A DNA stretch of 64,000 nucleotides from NCBI GenBank assembly GCA_027627225.1, contig CM051034.1, positions 2,624,501-2,688,500 of the forward strand, in the 5' to 3' direction. Below, in pieces: positions 13,601 through 23,324 of this stretch (positions within the stretch are counted from its first letter, which is position 1; each line of letters opens with the position of its first letter). The notes under the pieces are model-generated. The model made no database searches. It saw only the letters and a list, made by a program, of their open reading frames with translations, and was not told where the DNA came from. A program made the translations under genes and the position numbers. This DNA is from Congeria kusceri. Taxonomy: Eukaryota; Mollusca; Bivalvia; Myida; Dreissenidae.

Positions 13601-16600
13601 GTGGGCGTATTATCTCGGTTAAGTTTGATAATCAACCAAATCATCCCTGTCGCGGTGGAGTTATGGCCCTTGACTATCTAAAATTAGCCTGTTTAGCTAT
13701 TTTAACCTAGAGGGGGCATAATTGTTTTACAAACAGCTCTTGTTAAGAAATGTCTTGAAATGTCTTATCTTCAATTACTTAATCATCTTGACTTACAAAA
13801 TCATGTATAATCAATAATATGTAGGGAAAGATCTAGAGCAAAATAGCAGGGTGCCCCCCCCCCCCCCTGCTGCATTTATGGGCTGGTGAAAAAAACACAA
13901 ATGGTCAATATCTTTTGAAATTCAACATATCTTTGCAAATATTTGAATGGCTAATGAATAGACCATGTTTAAAAACTTAAATAGCAGCATTTATTTGATA
14001 AACCTTTGCTTCACCAATTTGTTAGAAAATGTCTAGGAATTGAGACGGCTTTCCGCCCTGCCCCGTTTGAGCAGCACCCGTACGTTTTTTGATCCTAGAT
14101 CTTTCCCTGAATATGACTCCATTGGGGCTTGAACCCACGATCTCCCGATCAAAAGTCGGACTAGCTAACCACTAGGCTACAGGGGCTTTTCAGTGTGTAA
14201 TTTTAATGCTATATAATTGATACACATGTTTTGAGAGATATCGATGGAATGCGTTACAAACGCTTGATAATTTGTGTCATTTCAATTGACACCTTTTTTC
14301 TCTTTCTGAGTCAGGAGTGTTATTTTGCTCCTTTATATATAATACAATTTTCTATTTGGAATCGATGACAGACATTTTGGCAATTGTCAATTTGCCAACC
14401 TGTGAATAGGTCCCTTTTCTGTGGCTGTAGGTTGCTGTTTTTAGTTCAGATGCTTTTTGCAGTCAATCTGTTGGTATCTTGTTGGAAATTTTGCTCTGAA
14501 ATCATACCAGCTTGTGATAAGAATTTTAATTTGGAATGGAAATTGATATTTATATATATTTTTTAATTAAAAAATGTTTTTATATAAAGTGCTTGATTTG
14601 GTATTTGTTTAACAGTACCTATATATATTTTGCTTCTTCAAGAGTTGGTATATAAATTTCTATCTCTGAAAAATATATTTGATGCAGAAGTCGTGAAATA
14701 TTGTTGTTACATTACTGTATATGTATGGAAATTGTTGTTACATTACTGTATATGTATGGAAATTGTTGTTACATTACTGTATATGTATGGAAATTGTTGT
14801 TACATTACTGTATATGTATGGAAATTGTTGTTACATTACTGTATATGTATGGAAATTAGGATGAAAAAAATGTACAGGGTTCTGCTAAAATAAAGCCGAG
14901 AAAGCTGGGCTAGTTCTTTGACATTTACTAATTAATTATTTATGACATGTTTTATTTTTTTCAGTCTAATGTTTCATAACATGTTTAAATATAGCTTATT
15001 CATTTGTAATTGCAAAAATATATTGGGTTGTAAAAGATTTGTAACATTCCTGTGTTCTCCAGCCCACAAGAGGGGCATCGAAGGTTACAAAAAAGAGCAG
15101 TATGCAGCACCCTGTATTTTTACTCTGCATTTTTAGCTTCACTATTCACCGCATAGTCAGAGCTATACTACTTACCCTTTTGTCGGCGTCGGCATAATGC
15201 TCTGGTTCAGGTTTGCGTGCGACAAGTACATATCTCTGTAAAATCTGCAGAGTCAGATATTCTATTGAAACTTCAGGCATGTCCTCAGGGTCATTATGTG
15301 TGGTCACTGACCAAGGCCCATAACTCTGACCTGCAATTTAGCAGAATTATGCCCCTTTTTGTACTTCAGGTTAAAGTTTGCATGCAACAAGTACATATCT
15401 CTATAACTACTACAGATATTCAATTAAAACTTCACACATGTCATTAGGGTCATTATGTAAGGTCACTGACGAAGGCCCATAACTCTGACCTGCAATTTAG
15501 CAGAATTATGCCCCTTTTTGTACTTAGAAATTTCAGGTTAAAGTTTGCGTGTAACAACTCCATATCTCTATAACTACTACAGATATTCAATTGAAACTTC
15601 ACACATTTCTTCAGGGTCGTTATATAAGGTCACTGACCAAGGCCCATAACTCTGACAAAGCAGCATGAATGGTCGAGTGCGCTGTCCTGAGGTAGCTCTT
15701 GTTTCCTTCAAAAGTGTCTGCAGTGGCAAATGTCCGGGAGGGCAGACATCCTTCTACATGAAAATTTATGTGAGGCATATATTTAAATGCCAACCATGCC
15801 CACTTAAGTTTAACTATTGTTCCTACTCATACCTTGATCGATTTTAACTATCTACATTGTTACCTCTTCAATCTCATTAAAATCGCTACTATTATTATCC
15901 GCTGACTGGATCTGATGACTGCGCATTAGGGGTCACGTTCAGATGACCTTTTTAGGAGCCAATCAAACTGTTGCCTTCAAAATCTTGCAATATAACTTCA
16001 TATATAAACCACAAATACTATGCAGTAAATTAACGTGAACTTTGGATGTGTACTGACCTAAGGTACCACTATATCCATTGTTGTCCCCGTGAAAATTAAC
16101 TGTAAATGATTTCTTCCTGAGGATCAACTGGAAATGCATCACTTTTCAAAAACCGTGGCCAAACATTGCTTTACAAAAGGCAATTTCATTGGGGACAGCA
16201 AGGCTGATATTTTATTGTTTGGAAGGTCATTCGAACGTGACCTGTTATACGATGTCTTCAGATCCTAACAATGTTAGGATTTGATTTTGATGAGATTGTT
16301 ACCTCTCCAAACAGCGTACCAAGAATTCATGGAACCATATAACCTTGCCCAGCAGGTTGGAGCCTTTGAGATCATTAAGACGTCAGGCTCCCACGGTAAC
16401 GTCGTACGCCAGATGGTTTTGGAACCGCCAATATTTTGGTGTGAAAAAGAAACAAGCCCCTTTAACATCATCGGGAACTCAAGCTGGTATATGCAGGGGC
16501 AATGTTTTGTTATAGTGTATTATGGTGTGTTGTCGACACTTTAAACCTGCTATTTATGCATGCATGTTTTACACAAATGTATAAACATATTTTTTTGCTT

Positions 16601-19600
16601 TTTGAGACATTGTCAGTCTGACAATCTGTGAATACGTCCCTTTAACCTTTACCAAATAAGTAACGCTTGCATGGCCCCTATGGTGTGTCCCCATTTTCTC
16701 TCTTCAGCCTATGAACTCTACAAGGAACCCTTTAATTTCTTGCCCCTAGTCGGTTCATTCGAAGTGATAGCTTCTAAAGATGTCTTCCATTCGAGAATTC
16801 TTCGTCAAACAGTGATTGAGAACCTCATTTACTGGTGTCTATTTATAGACCTGGTTTTTCCCATTGGTATCCTTGGAGATTTCAGCTGGTGAGAGAATGC
16901 AAGTTTTGTGTTTGTATTAGTGTCAGCTCTTATTTAGCTTTCTATGCCTCATAAAGCAGCTTTTGCGATTTAAATTTATTGCAATGGCGTATTGGATATG
17001 GTGACAGCTTGGTGATCAGGGGCCATATACCAGAAACATCATAAGTTTATCTTAAAATATTTTCACTTAAGTTCCAATTTTAATCAGGAAATATTTTTTA
17101 AACTACATATAAACTAATAAATCCAATTACAGTTAGGTAAATAGTAGTTAACAATAACACATTAAGCAGAATTTCATGCAAACATGGAATATAATGTTTA
17201 AGAAAAATGACGATTTTAAGGCTAAGGATAAGATTTCACTTCAAATGTTTCTGGAATACGAACCCAGGTCTGGTATTCACAAAACTTCTAAAGGCGCAGT
17301 TTCACAGTTTTTGGCTGTGAGAAATATTTGTCTAAAACTGCCTTTTTTCTATTCTGTAATACTTGTTTGTTCATATTTGAAGGTTTGGAAAGCGCATTGC
17401 TCATGAAAAGTTAAACTGTTGAACGATATCTGTTATTTTTGGAGAAAAAAATGGCTACCTGGTAGACATACCCTAGTAAGTTTTTACACTAAAAGGCAGA
17501 TAAATATCAAAATATTTATGTTTTGCAACCAAAACAGCATAACATACTAACAGTTTTGATAGATTCTACAAATTCCTGTTTTAAAGTCCCATTTGTAGAG
17601 GTGTTTTTCCAGCCCCAAACTGTGAAACTGTCCCTTTCAGTGACAATTTTGTATCAAGTGTTCAGCAAAAAATGCAATGATTTCTGGTCTCAAAATGTTT
17701 GATATTACTCATTTAAAGCATTTTCATATAAACTTGGCTATGCAGGAAACAGTCATGCAGCTAAGGAATTTTATGGTTTGAAGAAGTTTTTACCAAGGAG
17801 CTTTGTGGGAATAGACCCAGGAAATCCTGAGTTTGATCTTAACCTAGGTATAAAAATAGACCGAGGAAATCCTAAGTTTGATCTTAGCCTAGGTATAAAA
17901 ATAGACCGAGAAAATCCTGAGTTTGATCTTAACCTAGGTATAAAAATAGACCGAGAAAATCCTGAGTTTGATCTTAACCTAGGTATAAAAATAGACGGAG
18001 GAAATCCTGAGTTTGATCTTAGCCTAGGTATAAAAATAGACCGAGGAAATCCTGAGTTTGATCTTAACCTAGGTATAAAAATAGACGGAGGAAATCCTGA
18101 GTTTGATCTTAACCTAGGTATAAAAATAGACCGAGGAAATCCTGAGTTTGATCTTAACCTAGGTATAAAAATAGACCGAGGAAATCCTGAGTTTGATCTT
18201 AAGCTAGGTATAAACAAAATTCTGTGTTTGGGCAACATGACCCTACCTAGCAAAAAAACCCTGACCCCTAAGTTTTTAGCAACGATTGTTTTCCGTAAAA
18301 TCTGTATCTATCAGATTTTAGATGATGTTCAATGTTTTTTGACTGAAATGTGTCTTTAAAAAAAGTTATAATAAAACAACTCAATCCCGACCCTACCTAA
18401 TTTTTGTTCAGACCTTTTCCAAAACACACAATTTTTTGGGGCCCCAGGAGCATTTCAGTTATTTTTCTCAAATATTTTTATCTTTTAATATTTCGATTCC
18501 GTTTCCTGGGCAGAAAAATAAAAAGAGAAAAAGCAAAAGTGCCGGTTCTGCCCAGGAAACGGATTAGAAATATTAAAAGGAGAGATAATAAACAGTCACT
18601 CATACACTTGTGTCAAAACATTTAATCAGAGGTTGGAAACTGTGTAAAATTGTTTTTTACCTAATATAATAACGTTAAGTTATTTTCGAATCATACTTTT
18701 CATATCCCTTTCAGTTGTATTAAGTAAATTAGTAAATTTTAAAATACTTATCTAGTATCTTTACCAATTTAAAAAAATACATATTTAATAATGTAATTTA
18801 AAATTAGCCTCCACTAATAAATGTGTATTTTATTTTAATGCATTATGTTATTATTTATTGCAAAGAGCAATTACCATTAATAAGCATTTTAATTGATAAA
18901 TTATTTAAACTTTTTCATTGTTGAAATTAGAAACAAACATTTCCCATTTATATCATGGATTATCTCGTTTAAATTTTTATTGGCACTTTGATTACTGTTG
19001 CCATTTCTTTTTCTTTTTTTTTTTTATTGATGTTCATTTTGTTCTCTTATTCAGGTCTGATAGTTACATAGAGGTAGAGGCGTACATAGGGACTGTGAAT
19101 GCTACATCGGGGGCGTATGTGGCTGTGAGGGTGAACAAGGGGGGCTGCGACTCGTTTGCTGCCAAGGGCATTTTCTTCTTTATTTTCCCAGGCCAGGGAA
19201 TAGTTGTAACAGGAGACTTGGGTAGGAATATTAAATTGCTTTCTCCAATGTACTGGTAAATTGCAACACACGTCTTTCTAATCATGTATTGTCATATTGA
19301 ATAGAAAATAGGTCGGATTTTCAAATTGCTTTTTTAGTGTATAAGGTAATTGTTGTCTTGTTAAATACACCATTCCATGAAGCTTTTGTTGTATTGAATT
19401 GAAAATGGGTAGGAGTTTAAAATTGTTCAAAAGCTACAGTAAATTGCAGCAAACATTTTCTTATGTTGTATTATCAATTAAACTATTGCATAAAGCTGTT
19501 GATATAATGAATTGAAATGTTACTGATTGATTTTTCTATGTATTACTTTTATGAATATTTTACACGTTTTCTTATTACTTTCTGGGTGATAACTGTATTC

Positions 19601-20369
19601 CTGTTTTATTTGTGTGCAGCGAGAACTCAGCAGTTGTATAAGGAGAATATGAACATCTCCACCAACACGTGGTACAATATGGCACTACTGGTTCAGGTAA
19701 TTTGTACGGGATGTTTCTAAAAGTTTGTGTACTGACTTCTTTGATTGTCTTAGTTGGTAGAGCGCTGGACTGTCAATCGGGGGATCAATGGATCGTGAGT
19801 TCTAACCCCAGCCCGGCCATATAACTTGCATGGGGATTGGTCATAAAATTATTTCTACGGCCATTTTCCCCTTACCTATGATTCAAGTAGGGCAGTTGTC
19901 AGCTACTGGCATAGGTATGTGCACTTAGTACTGGTAAACCGCTTAGATTCGCAAGCTTGCCCAGGAAAAGTGTGAGTAGGTTAGCTGACCGCAGAAAATT
20001 GTAATTTCTATTTAAATCGTCAATTTATTATATGCTCAATAAGCTCATTATTGATAAAATCTGTTCAACTGGTCAATTATATTACAGGGTGACTATATGG
20101 TTGGTATATTGATGGGTCAGCAAGTGTTCAACATGCAAATACCGGTCAGTCCCGCGCCCAAGAATGGTTTCATTGCCTTGGGAACCGCTGACTATGGTCT
20201 CGCAGACTTTGATAACCTCAAAATTGCAGGCACTACTGATGGCAGTCGATTGGTTAAGGAGAGTAATGCTGCTGATGGAGTCTTTAGCAATGGAAAGTTT
20301 TCAGCTGTCATTGACAATTCGGAAGATACGTTGTACTTTAAGCCTCAGAGATTTAATAACAGGGGTTAG
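1472..20369 (+). CDS. GALC: Galactocerebrosidase (GH59), 3' half of gene, 5' end outside window
   Basis: Lysosomal enzyme that removes galactose from galactosylceramide and related lipids. Joined exons: 1472-1611, 4979-5068, 5617-5706, 10789-10930, one of 12836-13016 / 16315-16486 / 16708-16888, 19055-19221, 19620-19696, 20088-20369. Every junction has GT/AG and matching codon phase (in order 1,0,0,0,1,2,1,0 at exon starts) and gives 388 residues plus stop. The order of motifs matches vertebrate GALC as I remember it: TTQF..PGWYY, CIRPFLP, YTLTTL..GRKG, LRQ, VNKGG, GIFF..F, TGDL, W(Y), FDN. Exons 1-3 should be the beta-sandwich, the later ones the C-terminal lectin domain. The catalytic TIM barrel and its two glutamates lie upstream and cannot be checked. 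About 45 residues follow the FDN motif, a longer tail than in vertebrates. Odd points: a triplicated exon, and a repeat array copied from the exon 4 acceptor. Confidence 0.93.
2046..2600. repeat. 50 bp minisatellite with a CRE palindrome per unit
   Basis: Eleven units of about 50 bp, each with TGACGTCA. Two subtypes (aaaacgtaaacaggaaaatgg and aaaatgtaaacaggaacaggg) largely alternate, giving a ~100 bp higher-order period. The related element at 32526-33275 has just one diverged unit. Confidence 0.9.
2683..3096. mobile_element. Nested inverted-repeat element (MITE)
   Basis: Ends TTACCCTTCTCGAGGAAGTG and its approximate inverse ending cgagtagggtaa, with further inverted similarity inward (aaatgctgcggta / taccgcagcattt). 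The matching site in the copy at 32526-33275 is empty, so insertion came after the two copies separated. Confidence 0.65.
3220..3661 (+). mobile_element. HINE-like element fragment
   Basis: AT-rich sequence with the phrases caataactcgagaac and cagtaactcgagagtg ~170 bp apart, ending in gctgtcctccaacagctctt, the end motif shared with the other elements. Confidence 0.5.
3706..4760 (+). mobile_element. Tandem ~165 bp core repeat (HINE-like)
   Basis: About six units with ataacttcgtaatgcctgg, ttttaatataacttca and aaggtcaaggtcacaattca, spaced roughly 105-170 bp. Same repeat style as the other HINE-like elements. No typical 3' end motif was found here. Confidence 0.6.
4979..5068 (+). CDS. GALC: GALC exon 2 of window
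   Basis: Thirty codons reading SRNHSVCIRPFLPEYDV and then ITIQLQGYF. Vertebrate GALC has a closely similar CIRPFLP segment. Acceptor ccttcag, donor ttt|gtaagt. The exon is too short to stand out as an ORF; it was found by homology and splice sites. Phase 0 at both ends. Confidence 0.92.
5398..5590. repeat. Interspersed repeat next to GALC exon 3
   Basis: Shares about 190 bp (ggggccgaaat...cgtaaacaat...ttcatcaaa) with 41990-42190. It ends ~26 bases before a GALC exon. Class not recognised. Confidence 0.55.
5617..5706 (+). CDS. GALC: GALC exon 3 of window
   Basis: Thirty codons containing MFVFYSKLGFDGEDSILFKD, aligning with the WYTKLG...FLFK segment of GALC. Acceptor attccag, donor ccg|gtaaca, phase 0 at both ends. 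An interspersed repeat (5398-5590) ends only about 26 bases before this exon. Confidence 0.88.
6398..6523. repeat. Hairpin-forming inverted repeat
   Basis: Arms gtccgatatggcgtaggaaa and ttttcctatgccatatcgga with outer arms gtgatatcag / ctgatatcac; about 125 bases nearly self-complementary. Probably a small foldback element in a GALC intron. Confidence 0.75.
7062..8380. repeat. 48 bp minisatellite, ~27 copies
   Basis: Unit of 48 bp (some 50 bp with an extra ta) containing gtatcacgtgcttcctgg and ggtatcacagagcttctg. Because 48 is a multiple of three, ORFs of ~500 codons run through it in several frames. It lies in a GALC intron, and the translation has no protein-like features beyond the repeat. 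Each unit has an E-box CACGTG, with one exception (catgtg near 8115). Confidence 0.93.
8390..9600. other. AT-rich intron sequence, nothing recognised
   Basis: Very T-rich intron of GALC between the 48 bp array and the next repeats. I see no exon, RNA gene or clear repeat in it. Confidence 0.5.
9625..9790. repeat. Degenerate ~65 bp tandem repeat
   Basis: Three loose copies of gtgggcggagctaaa followed by a catgatat phrase. Small, in a GALC intron. Confidence 0.5.
10409..10788 (+). repeat. ~41 bp repeat copied from GALC exon 4 acceptor
   Basis: About nine units of the form ttttatccaat-ttcag followed by gtggtgaatggaacagtcca. The true exon starts with exactly this acceptor and these 20 bases at 10789. 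The units therefore carry decoy acceptors attached to the first ~7 codons of the exon. Units differ from each other by several substitutions, so the array is not recent. Confidence 0.92.
10789..10930 (+). CDS. GALC: GALC exon 4 of window
   Basis: Reads VVNGTVQLSLGVDEMYTLTT and continues LGAGRKGNF, ending in PYMDDFE. This matches the SFTLSLHEDELFTLTTL..GRKG segment of vertebrate GALC. Acceptor acttcag, donor gaat|gtaagt. Phase 0 in, phase 1 out. Its acceptor and first ~20 bases have been copied about nine times immediately upstream (10409-10788). Confidence 0.95.
11018..11264. mobile_element. MITE of the gggcccgtattcac family, copy 1
   Basis: Starts tattcttagacttaagaata and ends aagtctcagaaaagattggt-aaaaacgggccc, with imperfect inverted ends. 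Internal sequence (gttctgttctaa, cccagcatatt, tttcttgag) recurs at 11672-12350 and 60549-61290. Confidence 0.6.
11324..11633. mobile_element. Harbinger-like MITE, copy 1
   Basis: Terminal inverted repeats TGCACCTATCAATATT / AATATTGATAGGTGCA, flanked by TAA on both sides, the 3 bp TWA duplication typical of PIF/Harbinger elements. A copy in the opposite internal orientation is at 35516-35793. Confidence 0.72.
11672..12350. mobile_element. MITE of the gggcccgtattcac family, copy 2, with nested MITE
   Basis: Outer ends gggcccgtattcacta and ggttggtaaatacgtgcc. Interrupted by a second element at 11781-12190 with inverted ends TACTGTAGAATCACT / AGTGATTCCACAGTA. Confidence 0.62.
12836..13016 (+). 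CDS. GALC: GALC exon 5, variant a
   Basis: Start of the lectin domain. Contains LSQQGGAFEVIN, GNILRQMILELPIHWC and IIGNASW. Acceptor ttgtctcag, donor agctg|gtattt; 181 bases, phase 1 in and phase 2 out. The N-A-S triplet forms an N-glycosylation sequon. One of three homologous exons in a row; all are open and all keep splice sites. Whether it is used cannot be told from DNA alone. Confidence 0.85.
13128..13745 (+). mobile_element. HINE-like element with ~165 bp core
   Basis: Three to four units with ctaagtccaacagttttcat, tgtgggcataatat and tatggcccttga, spaced 161-168 bp, ending aaacagctcttgtt. A diverged relative lies at 20994-21683. In the GALC intron between exon variants a and b. Confidence 0.7.
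14110..14190 (-). repeat. tRNA-Lys-like pseudo-sequence
   Basis: Minus strand reads gcctagtggttagctagtcc, an anticodon arm CCGA-CTTTTGA-TCGG and gggttcaagcccc. The acceptor ends (GCCCCTG and CAATGG) do not pair, so this is a tRNA-derived repeat rather than a working tRNA gene. A one-sided element end (gaataggtccctttt) follows at 14404. Confidence 0.6.
14697..14858. repeat. 31 bp minisatellite, 5 copies
   Basis: Nearly identical units attgttgttacattactgta followed by tatgtatggaa, in a GALC intron. The ORF across it is an artefact. Confidence 0.9.
15134..15702 (+). mobile_element. HINE-like element with ~166 bp core
   Basis: Three units with gcccataactctgacctgca, agcagaattatgcccctttt and caagtacatatctct, at 165-167 bp spacing, ending gcgctgtcctgaggtagctc-ttgttt. 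In the intron between GALC exon variants a and b. Confidence 0.7.
16315..16486 (+). CDS. GALC: GALC exon 5, variant b
   Basis: Second homologous exon, 172 bases, with NLAQQVGAFEIIKTSGSHGN, VVRQMVLEPPIFWC and IIGNSSW. It is nine bases shorter than the other two, three codons lost between the W-C and the I-I-G motif, so phase 1 in and phase 2 out are kept. It also carries an N-x-S sequon (N-S-S). Acceptor ccaaacag, donor agctg|gtatat. Confidence 0.87.
16708..16888 (+). CDS. GALC: GALC exon 5, variant c
   Basis: Third homologous exon, 181 bases, only 221 bases after variant b. Contains LPLVGSFEVIAS, RILRQTVIENLIYWC and ILGDFSW. Its GDFSW lacks the sequon of the other two and is closer to the GDYNW remembered from vertebrate GALC. 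Acceptor tctcttcag, donor agctg|gtgaga. Phase 1 in, phase 2 out. Confidence 0.87.
17019..17265. mobile_element. MITE (ccagaaacatctta family), copy 1
   Basis: Inverted ends ggggccatataccagaaaca and tgtttctggaatacgaaccc. A related copy at 32755-33015 is nested in another element. Confidence 0.65.
17800..18215. repeat. 45 bp minisatellite, 9 copies
   Basis: Units gaaatcctgagtttgatctt followed by aacctaggtataaaaataga. Open on both strands (193 and 160 codons) because 45 is a multiple of three. Lies in the intron between GALC exon 5c and exon 6, so not treated as coding. Confidence 0.9.
19055..19221 (+). CDS. GALC: GALC exon 6 (lectin domain)
   Basis: Contains SDSYIEVEAYIGTVNATSG, VAVRVNKGG, AAKGIFFFIFPG and TGDLG. 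This matches the CDVYIETP...RVNKGG...RGIFFWIF...TGDL block of the GALC lectin domain. Acceptor cttattcag, donor ttgg|gtagga. Phase 2 in, phase 1 out. Confidence 0.95.
19620..19696 (+). CDS. GALC: GALC exon 7
   Basis: A 77-base exon encoding ARTQQLYKENMNISTNTWYN then MALLVQ, the counterpart of the KKWYTLTL segment. Acceptor gtgtgcag, donor cag|gtaatt. Phase 1 in, phase 0 out. A tRNA-derived SINE lies in the following intron. Confidence 0.9.
19746..19990 (+). mobile_element. tRNA-derived SINE, copy 2
   Basis: Starts tagttggtagagcgctggac with B box gtgagttctaaccc, then the body shared with copies 1 and 3 up to gtgagtaggttagctgacc. In the last GALC intron. Confidence 0.8.
20088..20369 (+). CDS. 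GALC: GALC terminal exon with stop codon
   Basis: Ninety-four codons with GFIALGTADYGLADFDNL, the conserved end of the lectin domain, followed by a ~45-residue tail ending FNNRG and TAG. Acceptor atattacag. The tail after FDN is longer than in vertebrate GALC as I recall it. Confidence 0.93.
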   Translation, partial: GDYMVGILMGQQVFNMQIPVSPAPKNGFIALGTADYGLADFDNLKIAGTTDGSRLVKESNAADGVFSNGKFSAVIDNSEDTLYFKPQRFNNRG

Positions 20370-20560
20370 TCAGTTGAATTACAGAATAGTCGAACATCGA
20401 ACATTCCTACCCTAGTCCAGACTAGGACTTTTTTGTTATGTATCAAAATCCATCAAATTCCTACATCTTTTTAAACAAAAAAAATCTATGGGGCAAATTC
20501 ATTTTAATGAAACAAAAATCTTATTTTTTACCCTGTAAATTATGTTCTTTTGATTATGTG

Positions 20561-20566
20561 AATAAA
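20561..20566 (+). promoter_or_regulatory. Candidate polyadenylation signal of GALC
   Basis: AATAAA 192 bases after the GALC stop codon in otherwise AT-rich non-coding sequence. Plausible by position only; AATAAA is frequent in DNA of this composition. Confidence 0.4.
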
Positions 20567-20993
20567 TATTTCAAGATTGAAAGGTCTGTAAAATAACTTC
20601 CATAAAATCTCTTCAAATACTTAAATTTAAGTGCCGACTCGTGTCATTCAAAAGGTATAATTGTGGATAATCACAAACAAAATATTTTTAATTAGTAAAA
20701 GGTTTATATGCAGGTCAGTCACTGAAATGTTTGTTACATTCCATATATGTGCAATAGTGGCTTATTCATTCTATGCTATTAATTTGTGTGTATGTTGCAA
20801 TTACCTTTTTATGCCTGCATGTATAATGTGTATTAATGAATTGATTTTGAATTTGTTTTTCTTTGACATTTGAATATTATCACAATGTTTGATTGAAGAT
20901 TCATTCTTTGATTTGATGTGATCATGTTTTAGGAATATCAGTATACAAACGTGTTCTGGGTATTGAAATCTACATTATGCCATTTTAATCTTA

Positions 20994-21683
20994 ATTATGC
21001 TCGGCCATCAAAGACGGCGGTGATTTGCTAATGTCGGTCTGTTGGTCTGTCTGGCGGTCCATCGGTAGACCACTTTTGTTTCCATTCTCTGAGTTCAACA
21101 GTTTTCATCCGATCTTCACCAAACTTTATGAAAATGTTTGTGGGCATAATATCTTGGTTGGTTTTGATAATCAGCTAAATTGCCCGAGGAATGTTTGAGT
21201 TATGGCCATTGAATTATCTCAAATTGGCCTTTTTAGCTGTTTCCACTCTCTAACTCAAACAGTTTTCATCCATTCTTGACCAAACTTTATGAAAATGTTT
21301 GCAATAATAATATCTTGGCCAAGATTGATAACCAGTCAAATCAACCCCCTCAGGAATATTGGAGTTATTGCCCTTGAATGATATGAAAAATTGGCCTTTT
21401 TAGCGGTTTCTGCTAATAAACCAAATTGCCCCAGGAATTATGGAGTTATGGCCCTTGATTTATCTAAAATTGGCCTTTTAAGCCGATTATGTTCTCTAAA
21501 TCCAACAGTTCATAGCCATTATTCACCAAACTTGGTGAAAATCTTCGTTTGTCTCTTATCTCAATAAATTTATATAATCAACCAAATTGTCCCAGTTAGA
21601 GTTATGGCCCTTGATTATCTGAAATTAGCCTTTAGCTATTTTAACCTAGAGGTTGCATAACTGTTTTACAAACATCTCTTGTT
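20994..21683 (+). mobile_element. HINE-like element, relative of 13128-13745
   Basis: Same repeated phrases (caacagttttcatccgatct, tatggccattgaattatct) with more indels, ending aaacatctcttgttc. Downstream of the GALC stop. Confidence 0.68.
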
Positions 21684-21742
21684 CTATTGAAATTCCATAG
21701 CTGCCCTGTGATTTTAAGTATTTGTATGAATGCTGTTTGTTT

Positions 21743-22357
21743 TCTCGACTATTCGAAGAATAGGTGAGCTTTCCTACTACCCCTGGTGTCTGTGTCAGCG
21801 TCTGAATTAGTTACAGTTTCTGTTCAAAAGTCTTGTAAATTCAAAACTACAAAATTTATTCTTTTGAAACTTGGACTATACCTTTGTCATCAACTCCATT
21901 ATCAGGGGCAATATTCCCCATAATTCTGTTTTGTATTGTGACACAGTTATGCCCTTTTTTCACATAGATTTTCTGGTTATAGATTATATTCAAATGTTTT
22001 GTAACTTCAAAACTACAGAAGTTATTCACTTGAAACTTGGAATATACCTTTTTAATAAACTCCAGTGTCAGGGGCAACAATTGCTATAACTCTGTTTTTT
22101 TATTTTGACAGAGTTGTGCCCACTTTTTACATATATTTTCTGGTTAAAGTGTATATTCATAACTCTTAAAACTTCAAAACTACACAAGTTATTAAATTCA
22201 TAAGGTTGAAACTTTGAATAATTTGATGAAATAATTGCCATAACTCAGTTTTGTATTTCTATCAAATGTCAAATGTATGCCCCTTCCACGTTCCAAAATA
22301 TGTACCAACTGAAATACTTTTAATAGTTGAGCACGCTGTCCTCTGACAGGTCTTGTT
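21743..22357 (+). mobile_element. HINE-like element
   Basis: Begins ctcgactattcgaagaatag, contains two to three ~165 bp units like those at 1-805, and ends with the hairpin gctgtcctctgacagg and tcttgttaa. The start and the aatagttgag near the end form sub-terminal inverted repeats. Confidence 0.72.
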
Positions 22358-22369
22358 AATTGTGATACA

Positions 22370-23300
22370 TTATTAGTAAGATTGTAAGATTGTGTTTAAA
22401 ATATTGATTAAAAGTGTATCTTACTTAAAATGCTGCAAAACGTATTGTTGTTTGTATTTTTGGTCTGTTTATTATCAGTTATATTAAAATCGAACTGTCC
22501 GTCCATCCAAGGTTAGAGTTTTATAAAGTCCAATATCTTTTAAATGTATATTACTTGAACATTAAAATACTTCTTTACCAGGAAGCAAGCCCCATAACTC
22601 TGTTTTGTTTTTCGACAGATTTGCGCCCCTTTTTTAACTGGAAATTTTGGTTAAAGTTGTTTACAAAGTCCAATATCTTGAATATTATCAAAGGTATTTA
22701 ATTGAATCCCCATCATTCTGTTAGATCATTTGGGGGCACATGTAACGTTCTAGTGACAGCACTTAATGTTAACCTGGTACTGTAAGTTTAACTGCGTTTT
22801 ACAGAATGCAGCATTCTCGATTTAGCATTTACATTGATTGACATTTGGATGGGATCAAAACCAATTACAAAAAACATGAACAGCTTTTTTACACTCGTGA
22901 GCGTAATTATTCAAAAGATCAATTAAGTGTCATATGCTCTTGAAACGTTTATCACAGTACACTGTGTCAAATACTAGAAGCATGAATTGCACGTGAACAT
23001 TCTATATGAGTTCCATTTAATGCAAACCAACTTTAAACATGGTGAGATCCATTACCTTAATAAATTCTAGGCCAATTGTGAGGTAGTAACCAAAAAAATA
23101 AAACTATCATTGCTGCTGCTATTACAGAAATACCTTTACATTGATATATGTTTTTCCACATGTGTTTAATAGAAAACCAGCCCCTGTTCGAAAACAACGT
23201 TGACAAATTGCAATGATTGAGCATTCAAGTATGCGGTGGCATTGGATTGACATCATATTTCTGATCTTGTTTCAATATATGTGGTGGAAATGAGATATTT
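22370..23300. other. Intergenic AT-rich sequence
   Basis: No exon with convincing splice sites and codon bias was seen on either strand. Two short phrases recall HINE-like cores (ccccataactctgttttgtt near 22595). Confidence 0.45.
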
Positions 23301-23324
23301 ATTGTAAGAACAGTTTAGTGCGAA

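Noticed and set aside
14110..14190. Possible tRNA-Lys gene
   Set aside because: The anticodon arm looks fine, but the acceptor strands do not pair and an element end follows; better explained as a tRNA-derived repeat. The same holds for 1211-1300, 1920-1995, 32685-32752, 56147-56215 and 60722-60792.
17771..18359. ORFs of 193 and 160 codons on opposite strands
   Set aside because: Products of a 45 bp minisatellite in the intron before GALC exon 6; no sequence outside the repeat looks coding.
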